Notes: generated by a model from the sequence alone, not told the origin. DNA of 64,000 bases from Rheum nobile (GCA_027886185.1 WOAB01000211.1:4502001-4566000), one strand, 5' to 3'; counted from the stretch's first letter, positions 19,414 to 30,924 are shown. Program-made: numbers and translations.

Positions 19414-19881
19414 TTCATCTCCAAAGCATTCTCCCTTAGCAACAATCCGTGAAAACGCGTTTGGACATTCCACATAGACGGGATCTGAAGGCCCTAACAA
19501 TACCCATAAACCGTTTTGCACGTGAATCGTTTTGAATGTGCGGAACTCCTTAACACTCCTCTCTATTTAAGGCAAGACAATCTTTCTCTTCTCCCCATCT
19601 CTGTGCCTCTGCATTTCATAGGTAAAACCTTCATATATCTCCTTTGTCTTCCTCTCCATTCTTCTTCATGTTTCTTTGTGTTAAAAAACTCCTTTTTTGC
19701 TTCTGGAAAATCACCCTCGCCTGAATCTCATCAGTCTGACGATGAGCAACCTCTATTTCTCCTGACTCATGTTCTTTCTCCTCACTACAAAGAGCCTCCT
19801 CTATTACTGACCCTCGCTCTTTCATTAGGGCGATAGGTTTGCATGATAGATCCATTGTTATTGTGGCGGATGCATATGTCT
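19414..19881 (+). pseudogene. Antisense extra ORF of element G, first segment
   Basis: Plus-strand text around 19690-19881 reads SPESHQSDDEQPLFLL, matching the start of the extra ORF of E (SSSEDRPPLFLL). Tat-lineage elements are known to carry extra ORFs between pol and the 3' LTR, often antisense, some resembling the Pfam family for putative gypsy-type transposon proteins (Transposase_28). The segment needs a frame change near 19828 and is cut by element F at 19881/19882. 19414-19690 is leader without a recognised gene. Confidence 0.6.
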
Positions 19882-20559
19882 TGTTGGGGTCGGAAAATCG
19901 ACTACTCGTCCAATGGGCATCAACTGTCTGACGCAACCGTCGGACGCATCGGACCCGCCAGACACATCGGACGTGAGCCATGCGACCGTCGCCTGATTCC
20001 TGGACGCAACGGACCAGCGAGATTTTCTCCTTTATTATAACAACTCCGAGATCTCCAACGGCTATATGCATTATTTCAGCCATCAAGGAAGGAATCAACC
20101 ATCTTTAAGAGAGGATCAAGGCTTATTAAGAGGAGATCAAGCATAATTAATGCAGAATCAAAGAGAAGATCAAGAGCATTTAAGGAGAGATCAAGAGCAT
20201 TTAGGGAGGGATCAAGCAAGTATAAATAAGGCTCTAGGAGAAGCCTCAAAGGACACTCTACGACATTCTACAACACTTAATTCTACTACAACCACTTGTA
20301 TTCTCATCATCAAAACTCTCATTTTTATATATTCTATCTTTTCCAACGTTGTTTAGTCCGACCGACGCTTGTAGTCTGGTCCGACCATCTCGTCTTCTTC
20401 GACTATTCATGTTGTAACCTTCTTCTTCCTCTCTTGCATCACAAAAACTACCATTTGTAATCACGTATTCTCATCAAACGGAGTAGATTTATCACCCTAA
20501 CTATTGTTACCCCTCAAATCAACGGAAAGAGATCGATTGGTCATTTTCCGTCCAAAACA
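19882..20559 (+). repeat. 5' LTR of element F
   Basis: Starts TGTTGGGGTCGG and ends AAAACA. Near the start (19927-19980) are short repeats on a GGACGCATCGGAC theme. Tandem 21-bp units (AGATCAAGAGCATTTARGGAG) at about 20104-20215 run directly up to a TATA-like TATAAATAAGG at 20221. Confidence 0.93.
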
Positions 20560-20562
20560 ATT

Positions 20563-20581
20563 TGGCGTCCACCGTGGGGCC
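20563..20581 (+). promoter_or_regulatory. Primer binding site of element F
   Basis: TGGCGTCCACCGTGGGGCC begins 3 nt after the LTR and resembles the PBS of D, E and G. Confidence 0.88.
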
Positions 20582-20640
20582 GATAGTTAGATAATCCTGA
20601 TTCATCTACTTCCTAATCCAAACACATCCAATTCGTGGCC

Positions 20641-21717
20641 ATGCAAGAAGGACAGGGGCAAGTCACCATGGATGACCTCTCAAAAGGGATTGACTCATTG
20701 AGGAGAACACTAGATCTCCAAAAGGCCCAGATCATCGAGATGGCTGCCCAAAAAGCTCAAACTGATGCCAAGATAGCACAGTTGACTCTTCAAAACGAGT
20801 CCCTACAAGAAAAAATCAGGTCTAACGTCTCAAACTCAAGACAAGGTCGGCTCTTTAATATAGGCGACCAAGCAAGGTGACCAGATCTGACGAGGCGACC
20901 TGACCTGACGATGCGACCGGATCTGACAAGACGACAGGATCCAACGACGCGATCAGACCAGACGACACGACCGTGTCTGACGGACCGGTCCAACCTATAT
21001 GATCTCATCAAGCAACAAATTAAGGAGCACTTTAAGGTTGTGCACGAAAGGATCTCTAGAATCCCCGGCGCCCCTCGACCCATTGAAAAAGAAGCCGACA
21101 ACTGCTTTGAAGATTCACCCTTCGTGGAAGCGATCAATGCAGTCGAAATGCCGAAAACGTTTGTCATCTCAAACATGACTTACTACGACGGTTCAGGCAA
21201 TCCAGAAGACCATGTGTCCATTTACAAACAAAATTTGATGGCATGTCCAATCCCTCATGAGACGCGCGAGGCTATCATGTGCAAGGGATTCGGGTCGACT
21301 TTGGTCGGACCAGCCCTTACATCGTTCGTCAATCTACCAAACAGGTCTATCTCGTCATTCGCTGACTTGGTCAACACCTTCAAGATCTAGTTCATTAGCG
21401 GCCGATGTCCCAAAAAATAGTCCAGTGACTTGTACCGGATCATACAGGGGCACGACGAAACGACAAGGGACTACTTGAAGCGGTTTAACCGGGAGAAAAT
21501 TGGGATCCTCAATTGCGACGTCCCGACCTCCATAGAAGCGTTCCGCCAAGGACTCGATAAAGAAGGCAATCTCTACGAAGATCTCACAAGGTACCCATGT
21601 AAGACCTTTGAAGACGCCCAAGCTAAGGCAACGGCTCAAATTCGACTCGAAGAAGACGCACCCGAAAGGACGACGCATCATCGAAGGGACAATAGGTTTC
21701 ATCCATATCGTTTCTAA
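20641..21717 (+). pseudogene. Broken gag of element F
   Basis: The N-terminal segment (MQEGQGQVTMDDLSKGIDSL, coiled-coil-like) stops at 20878-20880. A repeat-rich stretch follows, then a gag core (ISRIPGAPRPIEKEA, YYDGSGNPEDHVSIYKQN, REAIMCKGFGSTLVGPAL), a TAG at 21388-21390, and the rest (SSDLYRIIQGHDETTRDYL, VPTSIEAFRQGL, YPCKTFEDAQAKATAQ) to 21717. It is the same gag family as D and E but lacks the zinc-knuckle part. Confidence 0.9.
20880..20990 (+). repeat. GACG-rich imperfect repeats in gag of F
   Basis: About 110 bp of loosely repeated GAYCWGAYSTGACGANGCGAC-type units, spaced roughly 19-20 bp. Similar GACGCATCGGAC words occur in the LTR of the same element. Confidence 0.6.
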
Positions 21718-22618
21718 GTAATTTATTACGTGTTATCATTTACTATTTGCACTCATCGCATCTTTGGATTATCGCTTTTCGAATTACAAAATAATTTGAC
21801 TTTTACATGTCGACCTACGATTACATTCGTGTCATTTCAATTTTAAATATATTCTCGCTATATACTATTACATGAACCTGATTGCTAACATGAGGATTAT
21901 CGATAAACTCGAGCACCAAATCCTACTATGTCTTTTTGATCCTACAAGGTACATGACGAATCTATTCAGTGCGACGAATACAAGACAACATCAAAATCAA
22001 CTACGAACAAATCGACTTGACATGTCGCGTTACATTTACATACATACGGGTGACGACCCTTAACATACACGTTGGATCCAGTCATCCGAAAAAAGCACTT
22101 ATACTATATTTACACGATCGATCGGAACACGGGTAAGATGAATAACACAGGCACGTCGACACACCGCCTGCCTTACACATTACATAAGGTTAAGACACCT
22201 TATTACATTTACGCAATAGAAACATATTGCTTACCTCCCCGGCATAGAGTCATGACTAACAAACATTACGGGTGACAAACCCTACATACGGTACCTACAA
22301 ATACACAAACCTGTGCAGTACACATTTACAAAGTTAATGCCTCACACGGCTATAACTTACACACGACCCACCAACAAAAGCTTTTACGCAAACGGTGGTA
22401 CAATACAACATACATTTACGGAGTTAATGCCCAATGGCTAAAAACTTCAATTCAACACTTTCAAAGACAAAAGCTTTTACACAAGCAACGTCACATCACA
22501 TCAATTCATCGACTATCTACATAGCAGGACGAGTTCGGACAAATCGAAATTACTGAAGGACGATTCCCTTGAAGACTTGAAATTCATCTCATCCACCGCC
22601 TTGCATCGATGACTAAGA
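21718..22618 (+). other. Internal noncoding region of element F
   Basis: AT-rich, with frequent TTACAYACATAC-like words. No protein motif is seen in any frame. It probably replaced or remains from deleted pol sequence. Confidence 0.6.
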
Positions 22619-22633
22619 TGAATTTGGGGCAAT
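22619..22633 (+). promoter_or_regulatory. Polypurine tract of element F
   Basis: TGAATTTGGGGCAAT directly precedes the 3' LTR. The same TTTGGGGCAAT form precedes the 3' LTR of E on the minus strand. Confidence 0.75.
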
Positions 22634-23311
22634 TGTTGGGGTCAGAAAATCGACTACTCGTCCAATGGGCATCAACTGTCTGACGCAACTGTCGGACGCA
22701 TCGGACCCGTCAGACGCATCGGACGTAAGCCATGCGACCGTCGCCTGATTCCTGGACGCAGCGGACCAACGAGATTTTCTCCTTTATTATAACAACTCTG
22801 AGATCTCCAACGGCTATATGCAATATTTCAGCCATCAAGGAAGGAATCAACCATATTTAAGAGAGGATCAAGGCTTATTAAGAGGAGATCAAGCGTAATT
22901 AATGCATAATCAAAGAGAAGATCAAGAGCATTTAAGGAGAGATCAAGAGCATTTAGGGAGGGATCAAGCAAGTATAAATAAGGCTCTAAGAGAAGCCTCA
23001 AAGGACACTCTACGACATTCTACAACACTTCATTCTACTACAACCACTTGTATTCTCATCATCAAAACTCTCATTTTTATATATTCTATCTTGTCCAACG
23101 TTGTTTAGTCCGACCGACGCTTGTAGTCTGGTCCGACCATCTCGTCTTCTTCGACTATTCATGTTGTAACCTTCTTCTTCCTCTCTTGCATCACAAAAAC
23201 TACCATTTGTAATCATTTATTCTCATCAAACGGAGTAGATTTATCACCCTAACTATTGTTACCCCTCAAATCAACGGAAAGAGATCGATTGGTCATTTTC
23301 CGTCCAAAACA
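22634..23311 (+). repeat. 3' LTR of element F
   Basis: It matches the 5' LTR with scattered single-base differences, mostly C/T and A/G, and is followed by TSD TGTCT. Confidence 0.95.
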
Positions 23312-24058
23312 TGTCTCTGCCGATTTCTATTGTCACAGTTGGATTTCAATGAACAAATATGTATCGGTGTTGGCCAAGTTTGCCTTCAGACATGGAGAAT
23401 CTTCCTTACCCTCTACCAAATCATTCAAACCCACGACATTCCTTTTACTATGCAAGATCTTCTTTACTCATACTCTCTCGCTTTGTGTGGTCAAGGGAGA
23501 GTGACATGCAAATCTAGATCTGACAAATCTTGTTTGGTGATTGATGCGACCAATAACAAAAGGGGCTGGTCTGACAGGTTCTTTTTCGTGAAGAATTGTT
23601 CGTTGGGGCCAAAATGTGATTTCTTACGCCACTCGTGGCGAAAAGAGGGTGAATCTTGTTATGATTCTTCTTTCTGTCTTTATCATGTCTTAACATAAAT
23701 CTCACTCTTGTTTGATGACAGTGAACAGAGAGAAGATCCACCCTAGAGAAGATCTAGAGGAGATCACCAAGCGGATTCTCTCCCTTTCAGTGTCATAAAG
23801 GACATTTACTGAAGTCCCCTTTTGAAGAACCTCCAGTTGAAGAAATCAAACCGATGCCTTCCCCAAAAAGTGTAAGTTTTTGAGATTTTTCTTTGTTAAC
23901 GTATTAACGTTTCATATCGTGTATAACTCATACTCTCATAGTTTGATTTTGTAGTGACAAGATTTGGACGCTCAGGATCTATTGTTGACAAGATTGCTTC
24001 TAAGAAGAGGAAGTTGCTAGAAGAGGGCTCTTCTATTGCTGTTGTAATGATCCCTAAG
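23312..24058 (+). pseudogene. Antisense extra ORF of element G, second segment
   Basis: The frame resumes after F. It contains NNKRGWSDRFFFVKNCSLG, matching NDRGWKKRFFFVNIASLG in the extra ORF of E, which ties the two. Later pieces (REKIHPREDLEEITKRIL, then VTRFGRSGSIVDKIASKKRK at about 23955-24058) are separated by intron-like sequence: GT-rich start, AT-rich middle, AG end. Solo LTR J interrupts at 24058/24059 and the frame continues at 25045. Confidence 0.65.
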
Positions 24059-25039
24059 TGATGTGACCCTGCCTCCCATGACGGCCCAAGACGAGGAAGA
24101 AGCCATGAGTCTTCGCTCAGAGGGCCCAGTGACAAGGTCCAGGTCTAAAGTCGTCGCGTCACTTGTCGCACGCATCGTCACTGGCCAAGGAAGCCCAAAC
24201 GCCAACCCAAGACTCGCCGTCCTCACCACCATCGGCATCGAAACAACGCGCTCTTCGCAGTCGGCATCGCGTGCATCCACTCGCGAGTCTATCGACCCTT
24301 CGTCGCCTTTCCTCGCGGTGTTTGCATCCATGCCTTCGCCGCGTTCTTTTTGAGACGCTTTCTATAATTGTTATTATTGCTTTTTAGATAGTTTTCTTTT
24401 ATAGTCATTTCTATTTTAGGGTTTGTGCCTTTTGCATGTTTGCATGGGCTAGCCCACTAGGCTCGACTAGGCCCATCCGATGTCTCGCCTCTAGTATTTA
24501 AGTCAAACTATGTTATTAGTTTCAGCACGTTCAATTTTAATCAAGGTTTCAAGTAGAGTGTTTATCCTACTTCCCTTGATCGGACGTCACCCTCTATCTT
24601 CGCATCCTCATTCCCTCTGCCGCCGATGCTACGGCAACCGCTTGAACCTTCAAGCCAAGTCTTCCTTCGCATCTCCCTTCATCCGCAGTCGACGCTACGA
24701 CACCAAAGGCTTGTCTTTTCAAGTCATCTATCCTTCATCAAATCGCTTCCGCCATCGCTATCCAGTCGCCCCATCCATCGCTTCCATCGCGTCCACCATC
24801 GCCACCAATTCCATCGCGTTCGCCATCGCCTTCACCATCGACGTTGTCTTCGCTGTTATGACACTCAACGTGACACTCCACCTCGCCGACACCGCGATCT
24901 TCCAGTCCACCTCCACCGGGTTCGCTTCGCCACCATCTTGTCATCCTTTCGTGCAAGACAACGTGACTTCTCGCCCAAGACTAGATCCAAAGGTGTCGCC
25001 TTTGACAATTGGCTTGTCATCGGAGGCAAGAACTCATTA
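24059..25039 (+). mobile_element. Solo LTR J, chromovirus-like, with TSD CTAAG
   Basis: It begins TGATGTGACCCTGCC and ends CTCATTA, flanked by CTAAG at 24054-24058 and 25040-25044. Its start matches the LTR start of the element at 61.4-62.3 kb. A TATA-like TATTTAAG is near 24494. The first 100 bp stay open as VTLPPMTAQDEEE...EGPVTRSRSK, resembling the C-terminal tail of plant chromovirus polyproteins, so pol probably ran into the LTR in the parent. Repeated CCATCGC words occur at about 24740-24850. Confidence 0.8.
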
Positions 25040-25044
25040 CTAAG

Positions 25045-25552
25045 GATCTCCCAAAAGCGCCTAAGGCCACCCATTTTCTAGAAAAGAAAGAGGAGATGGT
25101 CTTGAAGAAGGTATCATCTTTTTCGAACGTGTCAGATCTGTCGGGGATGCTTGCCTCCACGATGGTTACACAAGAAAGAGCTCTCCAATCAGTGACATCA
25201 TTGTGATCACCTCGGGTGAAGGATCATTATATGGGAGTTAACACCGTGGAGATGTTCGGACATACTCTCGCCATGCAGTGACAAGTAAGACTTACTGATG
25301 TCGCGTTTATTTTGCTTTTTGACACAAGACGCCTTTATTTTGACTGTCTGATCGACAAGGCCTTCAAGCAATGCTATGCGCTTAGGATCGTGTCAAGGGC
25401 ATCTCTGCACAGATGGACGCCATGGAGACCAACGCTGAGCCAGAGAAGAACAAGATGGACTCCCTTTCCTCCAAGAACATCGAGTTATCCCAAAGCGTCA
25501 AGGCTCAACAAGGGAAAGTCAATATGCTTGAGGAGGAGCTATTCTGTCTGAG
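25045..25552 (+). pseudogene. Antisense extra ORF of element G, third segment
   Basis: The frame resumes across the TSD of J (DLPKAPKATHFLEKKEEMV). After an apparent intron it gives a charged, helix-prone stretch (MDAMETNAEPEKNKMDSL, KVNMLEEELFCL), likely coiled coil. It is cut by element C at 25552/25553. Confidence 0.6.
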
Positions 25553-26857
25553 TGATCAAGGCTAAAGTCGTATCGCCTTATCAAAATAATCCTAAACAAA
25601 CCTAACTCAGTAGAATAGGCAAGCAAGGGTCGAATCCCACAGGGAGGAGTTGTCTTTCTTTATGTAAGGTTGCATGCAATAGTAACAAGGGGGTTTTGAT
25701 TGATAGTTGGTAAACAAGTAAACAAAGGAAATAAAAGCAAAGGTTGTAATCAATTAGGGAATAACACTTAGCCAAACAAATATCCACCATTCATTCGATT
25801 GATTGGTCCTAGATTATCTCTATTCCTTCCTATGATTATTCATGTCCCTATTCTAAAATAGTTACCAGTCCAACTTGGCCTGGCAACCCTTACTATCAAA
25901 TGCATGAGAAACTATCAAGATTTAGAACAACAGCAGCATGGAGCATAGGAATTAACCAGGATACATGCAACACCGATTTTTCGCAGCATTTAACACATAA
26001 TCAATTCTCTTTCATAATAAACTAGTCCAACTAGTCCTAGAATATCATGGTTGCTACACAAGATAAGGGATTTCAACTCGAAATATCCAAACCCTAGCAA
26101 TAGACAATTACTAATATCAACTAGGTGATCAATCCAGTCAAATCAATAAGAATCAATAGGAATAAGCTCAAGAGAAAAGATATAATCCAAAGGAATAGGA
26201 AATAGAGTTATAACCTCACAATCATATATCAAACAAAGGCTTCAGTTGTCGGACTAAGCAAAAGGTGCTTAGTTCTTCATAGTCTTGAAACAATTAAACT
26301 CAAAGGGAAAGAATGATGAATGGAAACAACGATGAATGAATACTTGAAAAGTTGCTATGGAACTAGGTTAAATAACCTAAAAACCAAACCTAAAGTAAAA
26401 AGATAATAAACCGAATCTAAAAAGGAAATAAACTAATGAAATTGGGATAAAGAAAATAAAAGAAAAGGAAAATAACATAAAGTGACTTCGGACGAAATCT
26501 GCCGCTCCGCTTCGCTGATGCCCATTTCCGCGATCGCGGAGGAATTTCCGCGGTCGCGGAAAATACCGTTTCTGGCTCCTTGCTCTCGAATTAACCGCGA
26601 TTAAGCCTCCTGCTCGCCCGCGGTCGCGGATTCTTCTATGCTGCTTCTCTTCTCTTCTGAATTCATCCTCTCCTCGGTCTTCTCAAGTGGTTCCCTTCTC
26701 GTCTTCTTAATGTCTTCGTTTAAGCTTCTCCAAACCACCATATCTGCACTTCTACTCCTCAACTCCAATCTCCACAATAACGCTCTATTCATCTCCAAAT
26801 GGTATCCAAAACACCGGTAACAACTCCTAGTTAAACCCTACAAAGTAGCGCTGATCA
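25553..26857 (-). repeat. 3' LTR of element C (1305 bp)
   Basis: On the minus strand it starts TGATCAGCGCTACTTTGTAG and ends CCTTGATCA. C-type inverted repeats are at 26525-26633; a TATA-like TTATTTAA is near 26368-26375, about 150-265 bp downstream on the minus strand. Confidence 0.94.
26525..26633. repeat. C-type inverted repeats in U3 of the C LTR
   Basis: TTTCCGCGATCGCGGA and TTTCCGCGGTCGCGGA, then CCGCGGTCGCGGA: the core TCCGCG-NN-CGCGGA is a perfect 6-bp inverted repeat with a 2-base centre. The other LTR has the same set at 31898-32002. Confidence 0.9.
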
Positions 26858-26872
26858 AATTCCCCCATGCTT
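26858..26872 (-). promoter_or_regulatory. Polypurine tract of element C
   Basis: Minus strand AAGCATGGGGGAATT directly before the 3' LTR. A second copy (AAGCATGGGGGAG) lies at about 27486-27498, mirroring the pair in B. Confidence 0.85.
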
Positions 26873-28190
26873 AAACCTTGCTCATCCTCGAGTAACCTAC
26901 TATAAACCTACTCCTCCAATCAAATCCCCAAGGTCTCAGGAAGCACAGAAAAACCATCTCCACTAAGAATTACACCTAACATGAATCTCCAAGGCACCAA
27001 TACAATAAGCTCAATACAACACCTAACACCAACCAAACTTAAAGGGAAGCAGAGTACTTCCCCCAAGCTTATCCCGAACACCATAGAGTGAATAAAAATC
27101 TAATCCTAGCCTCCATCTATCTTCTTATGTCTCCTAGAGTGACCTACCTGAATCCTCCTTATATCACCTCTTCTTATGTCACCACGCCGGAAAAAATGAG
27201 GAATCCTAATAATCACTCTTCTTCTTTTCACTCATTTTGCCAAGGCGCCCTTTCGGGTTTTCACCAAGCCACTCATTTCATTTTTCAATAGATGGGCTCA
27301 CAATAAACTCACATCACTCTTGACCTCTTATTACCCCAGCCTAATGCTGGTCCAAGCCACCTGCTTATTACCTAAGCCGCCCTTTCGGGTTTTTGACTTA
27401 TCCCAGGATTTCTATTTTTGCCTTTTATCAAGTTTTTGGCTTTTTCTTTTTCTTTTCTCCTCAACGACTAGCAAGTATAGAACACTCCCCCATGCTTAAA
27501 CATTGCATTGTCCTCAATGTAATGAAAGACAAAAAAGAAAGAAGCACAGGGAAAAGCGGAAAGGTGCTCACAACCGTCGTTGAGTTGGCTTGGACGCGGA
27601 AGATGTCGCTGGCGGTAAATCAATATACGCACATGTTTATGGTGTCACGTCGATCTTCAAAGAAACTCCACCGTGCAACCAAAAGGAACCACTGTAATGT
27701 GTAGTGGAATAGCAAAGGAATCGGGGCTACACGACCTTCAATGAACACAAAAATGGGGCCCAGATGTAATCGTGGTGTGGGCCCTGGTGTTCCTCCTCCT
27801 CAGCTGTCGAATGTAGGGCCATCATCGTTGCCAAATAAAAATATGGGGCGTATGTCTCCTCCTTGACAACATGATGCGCACCGTTTCTCAGAATAAGACG
27901 CAGACAGCTGGGCTTCGGTAGAACTTTTTTTTTACGAGCAGGGAAAGGGGGGGCTTACAGTAGGGAATCCGTGACCGTGGAAGAATTTCCGTGCCCGCTG
28001 GAGAATTTTCACGCCCGTGGAAATGTTGCTGGTGCGTGATTAACACCGTCTTCAATTTGGCTCGGGCTTCTTTCCTGCAGGTTAGTCTAACGCACAAACA
28101 AAAACAAAAACAAAAACAACTAACACAAAACAATTAAAGACAAGAAAAAGAAAAACAAGAAAAAGAAAAACAAGAAAAGAATTACATACC
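26873..28190 (-). other. 3' noncoding region of element C
   Basis: The part up to about 27560 is the counterpart of 9440-10153 of B and includes two CCC-GAAA-GGG hairpins near 27247-27262 and 27383-27400. The part 27720-27920 also matches B (around 9100-9330). Decayed C-type repeats (TCCGTGACCGTGGA and similar) are at 27965-28020. No gene is seen. Confidence 0.75.
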
Positions 28191-28214
28191 TCGGGTTGCC
28201 TCTCGGACAACGCC
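28191..28214 (-). promoter_or_regulatory. Conserved post-stop hairpin box, element C
   Basis: Minus strand GGCGTTGTCCGAGAGGCAAC followed by CCGAG, starting 39 nt after the TAA at 28254-28256. The loop AGGCAA and downstream arm CCCGAG are kept; the upstream arm has changed. Confidence 0.5.
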
Positions 28215-28253
28215 TTAGTTATTGTCGTGGCTCGACTTGGTTCTCCTCCACCT

Positions 28254-30856
28254 TAACTTGGGTTGCTCACATCGACTGAGCACTCGGGGCTTCTATCCAG
28301 AGGGTGTCGCTTAGAATCATTAATGTTGAATCCGACCCTCACCCCGTCGAATTCCATTGTGAGCGAACCGCTGCTCACATCAATCTTGGTCCCTGTCGTG
28401 TTCGTAAACGGCCTTCCTAGCATCACAAGAGCTGCATCCTTATCTTACCCCGTATCCATCAGAAAGAAGTCTGCAGGGAAGATCAATTTGTCCACTTCTA
28501 CCATCACATCCTGAACCACTCCTTTGGGGTAGACATAGGAATTGTCTGCCAGCTGGATCACAATCCCTGTCTTTTCTAACAACCCCACCTCCAGAGATTC
28601 GTATAGCGAGAGAGGCAGTACATTAATTGAGGCACCCAAGTCAAGCATGGCCTTGTCGAACAAGGTGCCCCCAATCTTGTAGGGAATAGTGAACATCCCC
28701 GGATCACTTGCCTTCTTCGGTAACCGCTTTTGCAGCATAGCGGATACATTCTCGCTGACATGGACCTTTCTCTTCTCCTTGACCGCCTTCTTCCTCTTTA
28801 TCGTGCATATCTCCTTCAAGAATTTAGCATAACGAGGAATGCTATTTACCAGCTTGAGTAAGGGAATATTTACCTCGCAGTTGCTGAAGGTCTCGAACAG
28901 TTCCTTATTATTCTCCGGCCTTCGAGTGTCCTTTAGAGCCTCGGGAAAGGGAGCGGGAGGCTTTAATGAGTTGAGCGAAGGGAAATTGGGCCGCACATAT
29001 CCATCGTGGGCGTCTTCGAGAGGAACAAGGGCTTCAGGGGTGTTTCCGCAATCGCGGAATTGAGTCTGCGGTCGCAGATTGTCCTCGACTTCATCCTCGT
29101 CTTCAGTGGATTTTCCGCGATCGTGGATTTTTGTCCGCGGTCACGGATTTCTCTCGAACAGCTCCCCAACTTATATTTTTCCGCGGTCGCGGAATTCAAT
29201 CCGCGGTCGCGGAAATGCGTCGATTTCCTCGTCCTCTCCAGTAGCCAATCCGCATTCGCGGCTTCCTTCTCCGTGGTCGCGGATTTCTCTCTGTTGGCCA
29301 CGACCGATGTTCACCTCAGCTCCGCTCCTTAGCGTCATGGCGAAGACGTTCTCCCTCGGGTTGACTACCATTTGAGATGGTAGTTTTTCTGAGTCCCGGG
29401 CTTCCAACTTGCTCACTGCGATGAAGATCTGTCCCACTTGCTTCTCCAAGTTTTGTATACTCGACCGTATCTCTTGATTTTGCTGGGTCATAGTGTTTCT
29501 CAACGTGTCTACGGACTGAGCGAGGCCCGCCTGTTGCTTGGTCAATGTCTCAATTGATTGGGACGTAGTGTTTGCCATCGCTGCTAGTGCTTTTATCATG
29601 TCTTCATGGTTTGACACGCTCTGATCAAGGGATGAACTTGAGCTTTGGCCTTGGGGTCTTTGTTCAAATAGAGCTCGATATTGTTGTTGTTGTTGACCCC
29701 TAGGCTGCTGATATTTTTGTGGGCGTTGTAGGAATTATGGAGGCCTCTGTTGATATTCTTGACTCTTCTGGCCCTGAGGAGTACTCTGTTGGTTCCCGTA
29801 CCTCAGATTGGGGTGATCTCTCCACCCTGGATTGTACGTGTTGGAGTATGGGTCATATCTTGGCCTTTGAGGGCCATATCCTCCAATAGCGTTCACCTCA
29901 GCAGTGGGCTCCTGTAGTGTGGGACATGCATCGGTTGGATGCATCGTGTCTTGGCATATCCCACATGACTTGACTTGTTGCTGGCTACCCTTCATCATGT
30001 ACCTCCTCATCATCTCTTTCATCTCATCCATCTCAGAGAGTAGAGTGGAATTTGGCTGAGAATCTATAGCTCTCACTGATTGGGCGCCCGCCCTCTTGCT
30101 GAACTATCTTGAGCCCTCAGATAGCTCAAAGAAAACTTTATAGGCCTGGTCTGGAGTCTTATTCAGGATGTTCCCTCCACAGGTAGCGTTCATAATCCGA
30201 CGTTCGTCATCAAGTAAACCTTCGTACAAATAAAGTACGAGGTCCTAGTCGGAGTAGCCATGGTAGGGGCAACTAGAGATCAGCCTCTTGAACCGCTCGT
30301 AGTACTCATACAACGACTCAGCAGCCTGATGTTCAATGTTGTTGATGCTCCTCTTCAAGCTGTTGAGCTTGGTCGCCGGAAAGTACTTCTCCAAGAAAGC
30401 CTTCTTCATCTTGGCCCATGTGTCAATGCTCCCTGGGGTCAAGTAGTAGAACCAGTCATTGGCCGAATCCTTCAGAGAGAAAGGAAAGGCCCTCAGCTTG
30501 ATTTGGTCTTCAGTCACTCCTTTTGGTTTCATGCTGGTGCAGACGGCATGGAACTCCGACAGATGCTTATTGGGGTCTTCCCCACTCATCCCGTGGAAAT
30601 GGGGGAGTAAGTGGATCAACCCCGACTTGAGCTCGAAGTTGACGCCATCAGCTAGCTCAGGAAACTGCATAGCCAGGGGTTGCTGCTGCAGGTTTGGGGG
30701 AGTCAGCTGCCTCAACGTCTGTTGTTCGTCAGCCATCTCAAAAGTTGGGTTGTCAAAGACTAAAGATTTGTTTACTCTGTGGCTCTGGGAGAGCGTTCTC
30801 TCAATTTCTGTATCACAAGCAAGTAGAGGGGAATCAGTACCACGGGTGTGGACCAT
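28254..30856 (-). pseudogene. Gag-protease of element C, with several stops
   Basis: It starts MVHTRGTDSPLL (ATG 30856). The gag core (FELKSGLIHLLPHFHG, ANDWFYYLTPGSIDTW, LYEYYERFKRLISSCPYHGY) ends at a TAG at 30245-30247. Downstream text continues as gag: intact knuckle CGICQDTMHPTDAC, linker with FRDRG repeats from C-type modules, then protease with MLDLGASINVLPLSL. Further stops are near 29735, 29171 and 28445. The frame ends after the protease at 28254, as in B, and never enters RT. Confidence 0.9.
29041..29285. repeat. C-type inverted repeats inside the gag-protease linker
   Basis: About eight copies around TCCGCGGTCGCGGA, some decayed at CpG (CCGCGATCGTGGA). The minus-strand sense frame reads FRDRG or close variants. 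Confidence 0.88.
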
Positions 30857-30924
30857 AAGATAGGTCCACACAAAAATTTGCACACAAACACACACAAAGA
30901 AAAAAACCTAACTCTTTCTTTATG
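30857..30924 (-). other. Leader of element C with missing PBS
   Basis: Between the gag start and the 5' LTR, A and B have a TGGCG(C/T)CGTTGC PBS. Here the segment is poly(CACA/AAA), CCTAACTC and TTCTTTATGTAA, words also found at 30961-31027 inside the LTR. The last 10 or so bases of the LTR are also missing. Confidence 0.7.

Larger units (their letters stand above)
19882..23311 (+). mobile_element. Deleted Tat-type element F, gag only, with TSD
   Basis: LTRs 19882-20559 and 22634-23311 (678 bp each, near-identical) flank a 2.07-kb internal region. TSD TGTCT is at 19877-19881 and 23312-23316. A PBS and polypurine tract are present, but only a broken gag; there is no protease, RT or integrase. 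A solo LTR of this family sits at 47543-48255. Confidence 0.95.

Noticed and set aside
22072..22620. Coding remnant of pol in element F
   Set aside because: No RT, protease or integrase words in any frame; only AT-rich repeated ACATAC-like text.
24510..25081. Two overlapping plus-strand ORFs of 150-177 codons
   Set aside because: They lie wholly in solo LTR J, run through CCATCGC repeats and carry no family motif.
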